Assembly: GCF_016863335.1 (NCBI RefSeq)
Contig: NZ_BOOR01000070.1
Coordinates: forward strand, 1-64,000
Source: Planotetraspora thailandica
Lineage (GTDB): Bacteria > Actinomycetota > Actinomycetes > Streptosporangiales > Streptosporangiaceae
Length of the DNA: 64,000 nucleotides
Direction of reading: 5' to 3'
Positions 54,563-62,836 of the stretch are shown one piece after another; position 1 is the first letter of the stretch, and each line of letters starts with the position of its first letter. A model generated the notes under the pieces. That model saw nothing but the letters and a program-made list of their open reading frames with translations. It did not search any database and was not told the DNA's origin. Made by a program: the position numbers and the translations under genes.

Positions 54563-54633
54563 CCACCTACATGCATCTTTTACGCGACACTTCCGGCACC
54601 TCAGAGCGCTGATCCCTGGCGTAGCGTTGCGGG

Positions 54634-55425
54634 ATGGATGTCGACGACCTGGCGAAGCGATGGCGGGACGACCTGGAAGCATGGGCGATCCCCGAGGAGA
54701 TCGTGGCGGCGGCCCCGGCGAACCCCTGGACGCACCAGGTCGAGCGCTTTGTCCGCAGAACCGGAGCGCTCCTCGCGGAACCGAAGGGACCCACCTTCGA
54801 GCGCGCCCGTGAGGCGCTGCCGCCCGGCGGGTCCGTGCTCGACGTCGGCGCGGGCACGGGAGCGGCCGGTCTGCCGCTTCGCCCTGCTCTGCTCGTGGCC
54901 GTCGACGAGAACCCGGCGATGCTCGCCGAGCTGACCCGCCAGGCCGGGGGGCTGCGCCTGGAGACCATTCAGGGGCGGTGGCCCGACGTCGCGGACCGCA
55001 CGCCGGTGGCCGACGTCGTCGTGTGTGCGCACGTGGTGTTCAACGTGCCCGATCTGGCCGATTTCCTGGCCGCGCTCGACCGGCACGCCCGGAGCCGGGT
55101 GGTCGTCGAGTTGCCCGCTTTCCACCCGACGAGCTGGCTGAACCCGCTCTGGGAGAGATTCCACGGCCTGCGCCGGCCGTCCACGCCGACGGCGAACGAC
55201 GCCGTCGCGATCGCGGAGGCGCTGGGGTTCGCCGTCGTCAGGGAGGAGTATCTGTCGCCGGACGCGCCGTTCGCCTCGCCCGAGGAGATGGCGGCCAGCG
55301 CGTGCCGCAGGCTCTGTCTGGACCCCGCCAGGGCGCCCGAGGTGATCGAGGCCGCTCACGAGCTCGGGGTCTGGCCTGCGCCGCGTCGCTCCTTCATGAC
55401 GATGTGGTGGGACACGTCCGGCTGA
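54634..55425 (+). CDS. Class I SAM-dependent methyltransferase
   Basis: A 263-residue Rossmann-like methyltransferase. Motif I is VLDVGAGTGAAGLPL, the acidic end of strand 2 is VAVDENPAML, and motif IV is DVVVCAHVVFNV. An N-terminal helical segment of about 60 residues precedes the core. No clear ribosome site. Substrate unknown; it stands alone by spacing. Confidence 0.85.
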   Translation: MDVDDLAKRWRDDLEAWAIPEEIVAAAPANPWTHQVERFVRRTGALLAEPKGPTFERAREALPPGGSVLDVGAGTGAAGLPLRPALLVAVDENPAMLAELTRQAGGLRLETIQGRWPDVADRTPVADVVVCAHVVFNVPDLADFLAALDRHARSRVVVELPAFHPTSWLNPLWERFHGLRRPSTPTANDAVAIAEALGFAVVREEYLSPDAPFASPEEMAASACRRLCLDPARAPEVIEAAHELGVWPAPRRSFMTMWWDTSG

Positions 55426-55444
55426 GTCTCGACGCGGAAACGAA

Positions 55445-55481
55445 GACGCGGCACCTCTCGCCGTCGAAGAGATGCCGCGTC
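55445..55481. terminator. Bidirectional terminator between the methyltransferase and membrane protein genes
   Basis: A 14-bp stem with one mismatch (55445-55458 with 55468-55481) and a 9-base loop between convergent genes. Confidence 0.75.
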
Positions 55482-55506
55482 CGGACCGTGGGGGCGAACG
55501 TCATGC

Positions 55507-55965
55507 TCATGGCCGGATGGCGGACCTCGCACGGCTGCGCATCGCGAGAGCGAGCACCCCGGTGATCAGGAAGACGAACACGCCGCCCCAGAAGGCGTCC
55601 CACGCGCCGCCGAAGAGGCCCTCGCCGTCGACGATCAGCTGTATGGGGTACATGAGCACGGCGGCTCCGAGGCCGGGGTAGAGGGCGAACCGCCACGGGT
55701 GCCGCAGCGACCATACGCGGGCCTGCCGGGTCACGTGGTCGCCCCGCTGCGGCTGGGAGATCGACCCGATGCTCGCCACCAGGGTGAACATCGTGATCCC
55801 CACGCAGAGGGCCCAGCTGAGGTCGGGCGATCCCGGGAGGATCCAGCCCATGACGAGGCTGGTCGCCGCCACCGCGCCGCCGGAGATGGCGGCGCCCGCC
55901 CACGGCGCGCCCCGCAGAGCGGCGGCGGCCAGCGACATCTCGTCGCGTCTGGTGAGTTCCTTCAT
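55507..55965 (-). CDS. Hypothetical integral membrane protein
   Basis: A 152-residue protein with about four membrane helices: AISGGAVAATSLVMGWILPG, LSWALCVGITMFTLVASIG, FALYPGLGAAVLMYPIQLIV and WGGVFVFLITGVLALAM. An N-terminal basic-acidic stretch (MKELTRRDEM) gives the preferred start at 55965; the frame remains open into the divergent GNAT gene. No family recognised. Confidence 0.72.
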   Translation of the reverse strand: MKELTRRDEMSLAAAALRGAPWAGAAISGGAVAATSLVMGWILPGSPDLSWALCVGITMFTLVASIGSISQPQRGDHVTRQARVWSLRHPWRFALYPGLGAAVLMYPIQLIVDGEGLFGGAWDAFWGGVFVFLITGVLALAMRSRARSAIRP

Positions 55966-56050
55966 GCTTACATGCTGTGTTTTCACCGGTTTTCCGGCAT
56001 CGGGGAAGTCCCTGACCGCCCCCTGAAGCACCCCCGTTAAACTCTCCGGA

Positions 56051-56500
56051 ATGCCCCTTTCCTTCCGTACGGCCACGCGCGACGACGTTCCGGCGATCGT
56101 GTCGTTGCTGGTGGACGACCCGATCTCGGCCAGCCGTGACGCCAGGCCGGGCCTCGACTACGAGGCCGCCTTCGAGGCGATCGACGCGGACCCCCGCAAC
56201 GAGCTGATCGTCGTGGAGTCCGACGGTGAGATCGTCGGGACCATGCAGATGACCTTCATCCCCGGCCTGTCGCGCAGAGGCGGCGAACGGGCTCAGGTCG
56301 AGGGCGTCAGGGTGTCCTCGAAGCACCGGAACCAGGGGATCGGCGGGCAGATGATGAAGTGGGCCGAGCGGCGGGCACGCGAACGCGGCTGCGCCCTGGT
56401 CCAGCTCACCTCGGACAAGGCACGCGTCGACGCGCACCGGTTCTACCTCTCGCTCGGCTACGAGGCCTCGCACGAGGGATTCAAGCTCCTGCTGAGCTGA
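56051..56500 (+). CDS. GNAT family N-acetyltransferase
   Basis: A 149-residue acetyltransferase. The acetyl-CoA loop is VEGVRVSSKHRNQGIGGQMM (motif A, RNQGIG), followed by the beta-5/alpha-4 part LVQLTSDKARVDAHRFYLSLGY. It transfers an acetyl group to an unknown amine. The 3' end overlaps the convergent PadR gene by 43 bases. Confidence 0.9.
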   Translation: MPLSFRTATRDDVPAIVSLLVDDPISASRDARPGLDYEAAFEAIDADPRNELIVVESDGEIVGTMQMTFIPGLSRRGGERAQVEGVRVSSKHRNQGIGGQMMKWAERRARERGCALVQLTSDKARVDAHRFYLSLGYEASHEGFKLLLS

Positions 56501-57033
56501 TCGATCATCCAGCGGCACCAGTCGGCGCGGTGCCGCTCGTACGTGAGGCCGCAACGAAGCGCGGCCATGTTCCCGAATCTGGGTGAGCCGAAGGCGGGCA
56601 TGTCCTGTTCGACGTCCGCCCACGTCGCTTCGTACTCGGCCAGCCGTTCCTCGTGGTGGCGCAGCGCCGTACGGAACATCTCGCTCAGCGCGACGGGGTC
56701 GGCCAGCCAGGCGGCGTAGGTCTTGAGAACCAGTTCGTCGCGCTCCGGCTGGGGACGCGGCGGCTCGGTCACCCACGCCCGCAGCGCGTCGAGCCCCTCG
56801 CCGGTGATCGAGTAGATCTTCTTCTCCTGGGGGCCCGGCCCCGGAGCCGTGGTGTAGCCGACGAGCCCGGCGGCGAGCAGGCGCCTCAGATCGGTGTGGA
56901 TCTGACTGTGGCTGGCTGTCCAGAAGCGGCTGACCGGGTGGCGCATCCGGCTCGCGATCTCATAACCGGTGCTGTCGGCCTGCGCGAGCACGGCGAGGAT
57001 CGCGAATCCGAGGGTGGGGATCGTGGAGCTCAT
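56458..57033 (-). CDS. PadR family transcriptional regulator
   Basis: A 191-residue regulator. The winged helix is STIPTLGFAILAVLAQADST, GYEIASRM and SHSQIHTDLRRLLAAGLV with the wing GPQEKKIYSITGEGLDALR; the C-terminal dimerisation helices are of Vir_act_alpha_C type. The operator-like repeat at 57074-57093 lies 40 bases upstream, between it and the divergent lipoprotein gene. Confidence 0.92.
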   Translation of the reverse strand: MSSTIPTLGFAILAVLAQADSTGYEIASRMRHPVSRFWTASHSQIHTDLRRLLAAGLVGYTTAPGPGPQEKKIYSITGEGLDALRAWVTEPPRPQPERDELVLKTYAAWLADPVALSEMFRTALRHHEERLAEYEATWADVEQDMPAFGSPRFGNMAALRCGLTYERHRADWCRWMIDQLSRSLNPSCEAS

Positions 57034-57073
57034 GGTGGTCCCAGCGTATTGACTCCTCCGTCGATCACCTTCA

Positions 57074-57093
57074 CTATGTCAGTTCTTACATAG
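57074..57093. promoter_or_regulatory. PadR-type operator
   Basis: CTATGT-N8-ACATAG. The ATGT-N8-ACAT core is the usual PadR recognition form. It stands in the 74-base gap between the PadR gene and the divergent lipoprotein gene and can control both. Confidence 0.8.
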
Positions 57094-57107
57094 CTGAGGA
57101 GTCGTGG

Positions 57108-57869
57108 ATGCCGGGGCAACGCGCCATGATCGCCGCTCTGCTGCTGCTGACCGCCTGCGGGGGCACGGTCAGCGGCACGACGGCCCGTTCCCCCGGCACC
57201 CCGGCTGCGGCCGTCACGGCGTCGCCCAGTCCAAGCCCCAGTCCGAGTCTCACGGGACCGAACGCCGGGGGCTGCTACACCGAGGCCGACGGGCGCATCT
57301 TCAGCTACGAGGACGGCGGCGACCATGTGGGCGTGATCATGGGGGAGGGCGCCGCCGGAGTCGTCGTCTCCTACGAGCGGGGCGGCAGCGTCTGCACCTG
57401 GCGACCCCTCGCCGATCGGCTCAAGGCCGGCGGTTACCGGGTCCTGCTCTACGAGCGCAGCCCCGCCGCGGACATCGAGCGCCTGGTCGTGCGGATGAGC
57501 GACCGGCTCAAGAAGGACGGCGCGACCCGGGTCTTCCTGATCGGCGGCTCGGTCGGCGGCTCCAGGTCGATCGACGCCGCTGCCCGGATGGACAAACCTC
57601 CGGCGGGCGTGGTCAACCTCGCCGGATTTGCGACGGCCGACGCCGTGCAGCCGCTCCGTTCCCCGCTGCTGATGATCACAGCGGAGAACGACCCCGGGCC
57701 GTCCCCGGCCGGCTACCAGGAGGCCGACCGGGCGGCCGTCAACTCACCCGATCACTCGGTGATCATCGCCAAGGGGGAGAACGCGCACGCCTCGATGCTG
57801 TTCGAGACCGCACAGGGGCCGATGGTGCTCGATGCGATCATGGCGTTCCTGGCGAGACACCATGCCTGA
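57108..57869 (+). CDS. Lipoprotein with alpha/beta-hydrolase fold
   Basis: A 253-residue exported protein. MIAALLLLTACGG gives a lipobox at about Cys17; a Ser/Pro linker (ASPSPSPSPSL) follows. The hydrolase fold shows the nucleophile elbow FLIGGSVGGSRSI (GGSVGG for the usual GxSxG), an acidic residue in MITAENDPGP, and a late His in GENAHASML. Substrate unknown. Divergent from padR and likely under its control. Confidence 0.82.
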   Translation: MPGQRAMIAALLLLTACGGTVSGTTARSPGTPAAAVTASPSPSPSPSLTGPNAGGCYTEADGRIFSYEDGGDHVGVIMGEGAAGVVVSYERGGSVCTWRPLADRLKAGGYRVLLYERSPAADIERLVVRMSDRLKKDGATRVFLIGGSVGGSRSIDAAARMDKPPAGVVNLAGFATADAVQPLRSPLLMITAENDPGPSPAGYQEADRAAVNSPDHSVIIAKGENAHASMLFETAQGPMVLDAIMAFLARHHA

Positions 57870-59891
57870 TCACGCGGGCGTGATGTCCACCAGGTTGTCG
57901 TGGTAGACCGCACCGCGGCCCATGTCGGAGTTTCTGGCGTCCACGGTCGCGTTCGGGTTCGAGCCGCCGGGGCTCAGCTTGGGCCAGTGCCCCTTGGGTG
58001 CGGCGATCACTCCCGGCCTGACACGGTCGGTGATCTCCACCTGGGCGGTGAATTCGCCGTTGTGGTTGAACACCCGCGCCGGCTGCCCGTCGACGAGCCC
58101 GCGAGGCGCGGCGTCGGCCGCGTTGACCATGACCCTGGGGCCCTTGGACCGGCGCAGCAACTCCGGGTTGTTGCCGAAGGTCGTGTTCAGGAACGTGTGC
58201 GACGCCGGTGTGATCATCGTGAGCGGATACGCGCGGTCGGAGGGCGCCGTACGTGCCGTGAAGGAGGGGACGTAGGTCGCCACGCGGGGCAGCCCGTCCC
58301 TCTCGGCCTGGTCGGACGCGAACTCCAGCCGGCCGGACGGCGTCGGGAAGCCGTCGGTGAACGGCACGAAGGGCTCGGCGACGTCGAGCCTCGCCCAGCC
58401 CTGCTTGCGCAGCCGTTCCAGCGTGATGTGCGGAGTGCCGGTGAGCAGTTCCTCGGCGATCTCCAAGTCGGAGGCGTGAAGCGACGGCTCCGTCAGCCCC
58501 ATGTGGCGGGCCAGTCGCCGGAAGGTCTCCGTCGTCGACAGCGCCTCACCCGGCGCCTCGACCGCGGGCTCGTTCCACACCAGATACATGTGCCCGTAGC
58601 CGTGGTGCAGGTCCATGTGCTCGGTCTGCATGGTCGCGGGCAACACGATGTCGGCGTAGTCGACGGTGTCGGTCGGGAACTGCTCCATGACGACCGTGAA
58701 CAGGTCGTCGCGCAGCATCGCGGTCCGGATGCGGTTCTGGTCCGAGGTCGACCCGAGGGGATTGGCGGCGTAGACCCACAGGCATTTGACCGACTTGTCC
58801 AGCTCGTCGGCCAGCCGGGTCATCGTCAGCGTGCGTACGGGCGCCGGGAGGAGTTCCCAGTGCGGGTCGACGTTCAGCGGCACGTGGGCCGAGGTCGAAT
58901 AGGCGACGCCGCCGCCCGGGTGGCGCCAGTCGCCCGTCACGCCGGGGATGCAGGCGATGAGCCGCAGCGCGGCCCCGCCGCCTTCGTGGCGCTGCAGGCC
59001 CATGGTGGCGCGGATGCCGGTCGGCCGGGTGTGCGCGAGCCGTACGCCGACCGCCCGGATGTCCTCTTCGGCGATTCCGGTGATCTCGGCCGCCCGAGCC
59101 GCGGGATATTTCAGGATTTCGGCTTTGAACTCGGCCCAGCCGCTGGTGTGCTCCTCCAGATAGGCGGTGTCCTCGGCGCCCTCCTCCAGGACGACGTTGA
59201 GCAGTCCCAGGGCGAGCGCGCCGTCGGTGCCCGGCCTGATGGGGAGATAGGTGTCGGCCTGGTCGGCGGTCCTGGTCCTGATCGGGTCGATGGCGACCAC
59301 GTGCGCGCCGTTCGCCTTGGCGTCCTGGATGAACTTCCACAGGTGGTGCCCGGAGGTCAGGGTGTTGGTGCCCCACAGCAGGATCAGCTTCGACTGGGCG
59401 AACGTCTCGGGGTCCATGCCCGCCGGCGTGCCGTTCGTGAGGCGCAGACCGTCGTTGCCCGCCACCGAGCAGATGTCGAGATCGTGCCGCGAGGCGCCGA
59501 GGGCGTTCCAGAACCGGCGGCCGGCGAACCCGCTCTCACCCTGGATGAACCCCAGCGTGCCGGTTCCCTGGTACGGCCAGATGGCCTCGCCGCCGTGCTC
59601 CCTGACGATCTCGTCGAGCCGGTCGGCGATGACGGAGAGGGCCTCGTCCCAGGAGATGCGCTCGAATCGCCCGGATCCCTTGGGGCCCACGCGGCGCAGG
59701 GGGTGCAGGATGCGGTCGTCGGCCTTGGTGTACTCGAGGTAACGGTTGACCTTCACGCACAGGGCGCCGCGCGTGTACGGATGCTCGCGGTTGCCCCGGA
59801 GGCTGACGGCCTGGCCGTCCCGCACGGTGACTTCCCATGAACACGTGTCGGGACAATCGAGCGGACATGCCCCTAGAACCCGCAACTCCAT
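57870..59891 (-). CDS. Molybdopterin-dependent oxidoreductase
   Basis: A 673-residue enzyme of the DMSO reductase superfamily. The N-terminal [4Fe-4S] site is CPLDCPDTC, with the fourth Cys in GALCVKVNRY. Further parts: WPYQGTGTLG, LLWGTNTLTSGHHLW, VVAIDPIRTRTADQAD and the C-terminal cofactor domain from PLTMITPASHTFLNTTFG. No twin-arginine signal, so it is cytoplasmic. Substrate not assignable. ATG at 59891 keeps the motif near the start; 59915 is possible. Confidence 0.9.
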   Translation of the reverse strand: MELRVLGACPLDCPDTCSWEVTVRDGQAVSLRGNREHPYTRGALCVKVNRYLEYTKADDRILHPLRRVGPKGSGRFERISWDEALSVIADRLDEIVREHGGEAIWPYQGTGTLGFIQGESGFAGRRFWNALGASRHDLDICSVAGNDGLRLTNGTPAGMDPETFAQSKLILLWGTNTLTSGHHLWKFIQDAKANGAHVVAIDPIRTRTADQADTYLPIRPGTDGALALGLLNVVLEEGAEDTAYLEEHTSGWAEFKAEILKYPAARAAEITGIAEEDIRAVGVRLAHTRPTGIRATMGLQRHEGGGAALRLIACIPGVTGDWRHPGGGVAYSTSAHVPLNVDPHWELLPAPVRTLTMTRLADELDKSVKCLWVYAANPLGSTSDQNRIRTAMLRDDLFTVVMEQFPTDTVDYADIVLPATMQTEHMDLHHGYGHMYLVWNEPAVEAPGEALSTTETFRRLARHMGLTEPSLHASDLEIAEELLTGTPHITLERLRKQGWARLDVAEPFVPFTDGFPTPSGRLEFASDQAERDGLPRVATYVPSFTARTAPSDRAYPLTMITPASHTFLNTTFGNNPELLRRSKGPRVMVNAADAAPRGLVDGQPARVFNHNGEFTAQVEITDRVRPGVIAAPKGHWPKLSPGGSNPNATVDARNSDMGRGAVYHDNLVDITPA

Positions 59892-59915
59892 GCCCGCAAC
59901 CTTACGTTCCCGCAT

Positions 59916-60353
59916 TCATTCCAGATCGGACAGGTGGGTGATGTTGGCCGTGTCCTCGTCTGCCGTGCTCGGCTTCCCCGCGAACCACGCGTCGAGGATC
60001 TCCACCAGGGTCTGGTCCGACGTGAGACGCAGGCTGAGGGCCAGGACGTTGGCGTCGTTCCACCTGCGGGCGCCCTCTGCCGTGGCGGCGTCGACACAGA
60101 GCGCCGCCCGGACCCCAGCGATCTTGTTGGCGGCGATCGACGCGCCCGTTCCGGTCCAGCAGCACACGATTGCTTGGTCGGAATGCCCGGATGTGACGTT
60201 TTTCGCAGCGGCGGAACTACACCACGCCCAATCGGCACGGCCACCGGGGGCCAGTGCTCCATAGAGTGTCACTGAATGGCCGCGCCGCTCTACCTCGGCC
60301 ACCAGGCGGGACGCCACCCCGTCGAGACTGTCCGAGGCCAGAGAGATATGCAT
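59916..60353 (-). CDS. RpiB/LacA/LacB family sugar-phosphate isomerase-like protein
   Basis: A 145-residue protein. MHISLASDSLDGVASRLVAE resembles the first strand and helix of RpiB, and CCWTGTGASIAANKIAGVRA is the conserved phosphate/active-site segment (normally C-GTGIGMSIAANK). ARRWNDANVLALSLRLT is the dimer-contact region. Possible ribose-5-phosphate isomerase or related enzyme. Its start codon shares the CATG at 60351-60354 with the divergent flippase-like gene. Confidence 0.85.
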   Translation of the reverse strand: MHISLASDSLDGVASRLVAEVERRGHSVTLYGALAPGGRADWAWCSSAAAKNVTSGHSDQAIVCCWTGTGASIAANKIAGVRAALCVDAATAEGARRWNDANVLALSLRLTSDQTLVEILDAWFAGKPSTADEDTANITHLSDLE

Positions 60354-62808
60354 GTCGTCAATTGTGGACACCGAGTGCGAAGATCGCACAGAATCGCTGG
60401 TGGTGAGAGGTATCAAGGAGCAGGACGCGACGCTGGACACCCCGCAGCAGGGAGTTGTCCTCGTCGTCGAACCATTGCTCCCGCAGCGTATCCGGCGGCC
60501 GTCCGACGCCTTGCGTTTCCTGCTGACCCTGCTGGCCCTCGCCGCCGTGGTGCTGATGGCCCTCGCCCTCCAGCGCACGCTCAACGGTCTGGAGACCGAC
60601 GTGCAGGCCGGGACGGGCCGGGCCCCCGCCTTCCTGTCGGCCGTCTCCGGGCTGCTCGGCGGCGTGTCGGTCCTGGTCGTTCCCGTCGCGTTCGCCGTGG
60701 AGCGGGTCTTCCACCGCGACGGCATGCGCGTCGCCCAAGGGCTGGTCGCCGCGATCCTCGCCCTGCTCATCTCGTACGCGATCGACGAGTGGCTCGTTGA
60801 GGCCGGCCCGGCCGAGCTCGTGCAACTCCTCACGGGCGGAAGGGACGTCGAACCGCTCAACACGGTGCTCACCCCGGCGATCGCCTACGCGACGGCCGTG
60901 CGGATGACGCGCCGCCCGCAGTGGCGGGCGCTCATGTGGACGGCGATCGCCCTCGACGTGTTCGCGTTGTTCACCTCATCCAAGGTCACCGCGCTCGGCG
61001 TGATCCTCACCTACCTCGTGGGCCTGGCCGTCGGCTTCGGCACCCTGTACGGCATCGGCAGCGCGAACACCAGGCCGCCGGGAAGCGCCGTCCTCGCGGC
61101 TCTCCGGCGACTCGGGTTCTCGCCGGTCAGCGCACGGCGGGTCGAGGACGACAGTTCGGGCAGCCGCCGCTATCTCGTCGGGCTCGCCGATCAGCGGCGG
61201 CTCGACATCACCGTGCTCGACCGGGACCGCCAGGTCGCCGGGATCGTCTACCGTCTGTGGCGCCGGCTGCGGCTCAACACCGAGACCAGGCGGCGTGCCA
61301 TCCGGTCGTTGCGGGCCGAACTGGAGCGCGAAGCCCTGATGGCCTACGCCGCCCAGGCGGCGGGGGCGAGCCTGCCGCGCCTGCTCGGCACGAGCGAGGT
61401 GGGCACCGAGGCGGCGATGCTGGCCTACGAGCACATCGACAGCCGGCCCGTGGAGGAGCTCGCCGACGCCGACTTCGACGACGAGCTGCTGGCCCAGCTG
61501 TGGGAGCAGGTGCGCCTCCTCCATGCGCACCGGCTGGCCCACCGCCACCTGACCGGCGAGAGCATCCACGTCGACGCGAACGGCCAGATCATCCTGGTCG
61601 ACGCCCGCAGCGGCGAGATCGCGGCGGGCGATCTCCTGCTCCGCATGGACGTCGCCCAGCTCCTCGCCTATCTCGCCACCCGGGTGGGATCTGAGCGCTC
61701 GGTGAAGTCGGCCGCCGCGGTGCTGGGCGCCGACTCCCTCGCCGGCGCGCTGCCGCTGCTCCAGCGGATCGCGCTCAGCCGCGACACCCGCACCGCCGCC
61801 CGCAAGGACAAGGACCTCCTGCCCGCCATCCGCGAGCACATCGTCGCGCTGAAGCCGCAGGCCGCGGTGGAGGAGGTCCGCCTCGAGCGCTTCCGCCCCC
61901 GCACCCTCGTCACGATCATCGCCAGCGCCCTGGCGGCCTACTTCCTGCTCTCGCAGCTCAGCAGGATCAACCTGGTATCGGTCGTGACCACCGCCAACTG
62001 GGCCTGGAGCGGGGTGGGCCTGGTCACCGCCGCCGCGAGCTACCTGGCTGCCGCGATCATGCTGAGGGGCTTCGTGCCCGAGCCGCTGCCGCTGGGCCGT
62101 ACCGTGCTGGCGCAGTTCGCCGGCTCGTTCGTGAAGCTGGTCGCCCCCGCGGCGGTGGGCGGGGTGGCGATCAACACGCGTTACCTGCAAAAACGCGGCA
62201 TCCCGCCGGGCGCTGCCGTGGCGAGTGTGGGGGCCTCGCAGCTCGTCGGCCTCGCCTCGCACATCTCGCTTCTGTTGTTGTTCGGATACGTCACCGGCAC
62301 CCAGGCCGCGCCTTCGCTCACCCCGTCCCGCGGGCTGCTGGTCGCGCTGCTGAGCGTCGCCGTACTCTTCGTGATCATCCTCGCGGTACGGCCCATCCGG
62401 CGGATGCTGACCACCCGCATCCGCGCGATGTTCTCCGGGGTGATCCCCAGGCTGCTCGACGTGATCCAGTCGCCCCGAAAGATCCTCGAAGGCGTGAGCG
62501 GCACGCTTCTGCTGACCCTCGCCTTCGTGGCGTGCCTCGTGGCCTGCGTACGGGCCTTCGGCGGCGACCTCAGCTTCACCACGGTCGCGATCGTGTTCCT
62601 GGCCGGCAACGCGATCGGCTCGGCCGCCCCCACACCGGGCGGGCTGGGGGCGGTCGAGGCGTCGTTGTCGCTGGGCCTCACCGTGGCGGGCCTACCGGGA
62701 ACGGTCGCCACGTCGGCGGTTCTGCTCTTCCGCCTGCTGACCTTCTGGCTGCCCGTGCTTCCCGGCTGGGCCTCCTTCACCTACCTGCAGCGTCACGACG
62801 CCCTTTGA
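60352..62808 (+). CDS. Kinase-like/flippase-like multidomain membrane protein
   Basis: An 818-residue protein in three parts. Residues about 50-240 contain five or six membrane helices. Residues about 250-500 look like a degenerate kinase-type domain (LVGLADQRRLDITVLDRDRQ; LLHAHRLAHRHLTGESIHVD; ILVDARSGEIA, where HRHLTGESIHVD parallels the catalytic loop). Residues about 520-815 match the lysylphosphatidylglycerol synthase-type membrane domain (UPF0104/YbhN): LVAPAAVGGVAINTRYLQ and GSAAPTPGGLGAVEASL. The N-terminal extension is a typical actinobacterial form. Role unknown; glycolipid or isoprenoid lipid transport is a guess. Confidence 0.82.
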   Translation: MSSIVDTECEDRTESLVVRGIKEQDATLDTPQQGVVLVVEPLLPQRIRRPSDALRFLLTLLALAAVVLMALALQRTLNGLETDVQAGTGRAPAFLSAVSGLLGGVSVLVVPVAFAVERVFHRDGMRVAQGLVAAILALLISYAIDEWLVEAGPAELVQLLTGGRDVEPLNTVLTPAIAYATAVRMTRRPQWRALMWTAIALDVFALFTSSKVTALGVILTYLVGLAVGFGTLYGIGSANTRPPGSAVLAALRRLGFSPVSARRVEDDSSGSRRYLVGLADQRRLDITVLDRDRQVAGIVYRLWRRLRLNTETRRRAIRSLRAELEREALMAYAAQAAGASLPRLLGTSEVGTEAAMLAYEHIDSRPVEELADADFDDELLAQLWEQVRLLHAHRLAHRHLTGESIHVDANGQIILVDARSGEIAAGDLLLRMDVAQLLAYLATRVGSERSVKSAAAVLGADSLAGALPLLQRIALSRDTRTAARKDKDLLPAIREHIVALKPQAAVEEVRLERFRPRTLVTIIASALAAYFLLSQLSRINLVSVVTTANWAWSGVGLVTAAASYLAAAIMLRGFVPEPLPLGRTVLAQFAGSFVKLVAPAAVGGVAINTRYLQKRGIPPGAAVASVGASQLVGLASHISLLLLFGYVTGTQAAPSLTPSRGLLVALLSVAVLFVIILAVRPIRRMLTTRIRAMFSGVIPRLLDVIQSPRKILEGVSGTLLLTLAFVACLVACVRAFGGDLSFTTVAIVFLAGNAIGSAAPTPGGLGAVEASLSLGLTVAGLPGTVATSAVLLFRLLTFWLPVLPGWASFTYLQRHDAL

Positions 62809-62836
62809 CGGGCGCCGTCACGTCTATTCGGCAGGT

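Noticed and set aside
57900-59840. A 646-codon plus-strand open frame
   Set aside because: Antisense to the molybdopterin oxidoreductase, whose iron-sulfur and cofactor motifs are clear.
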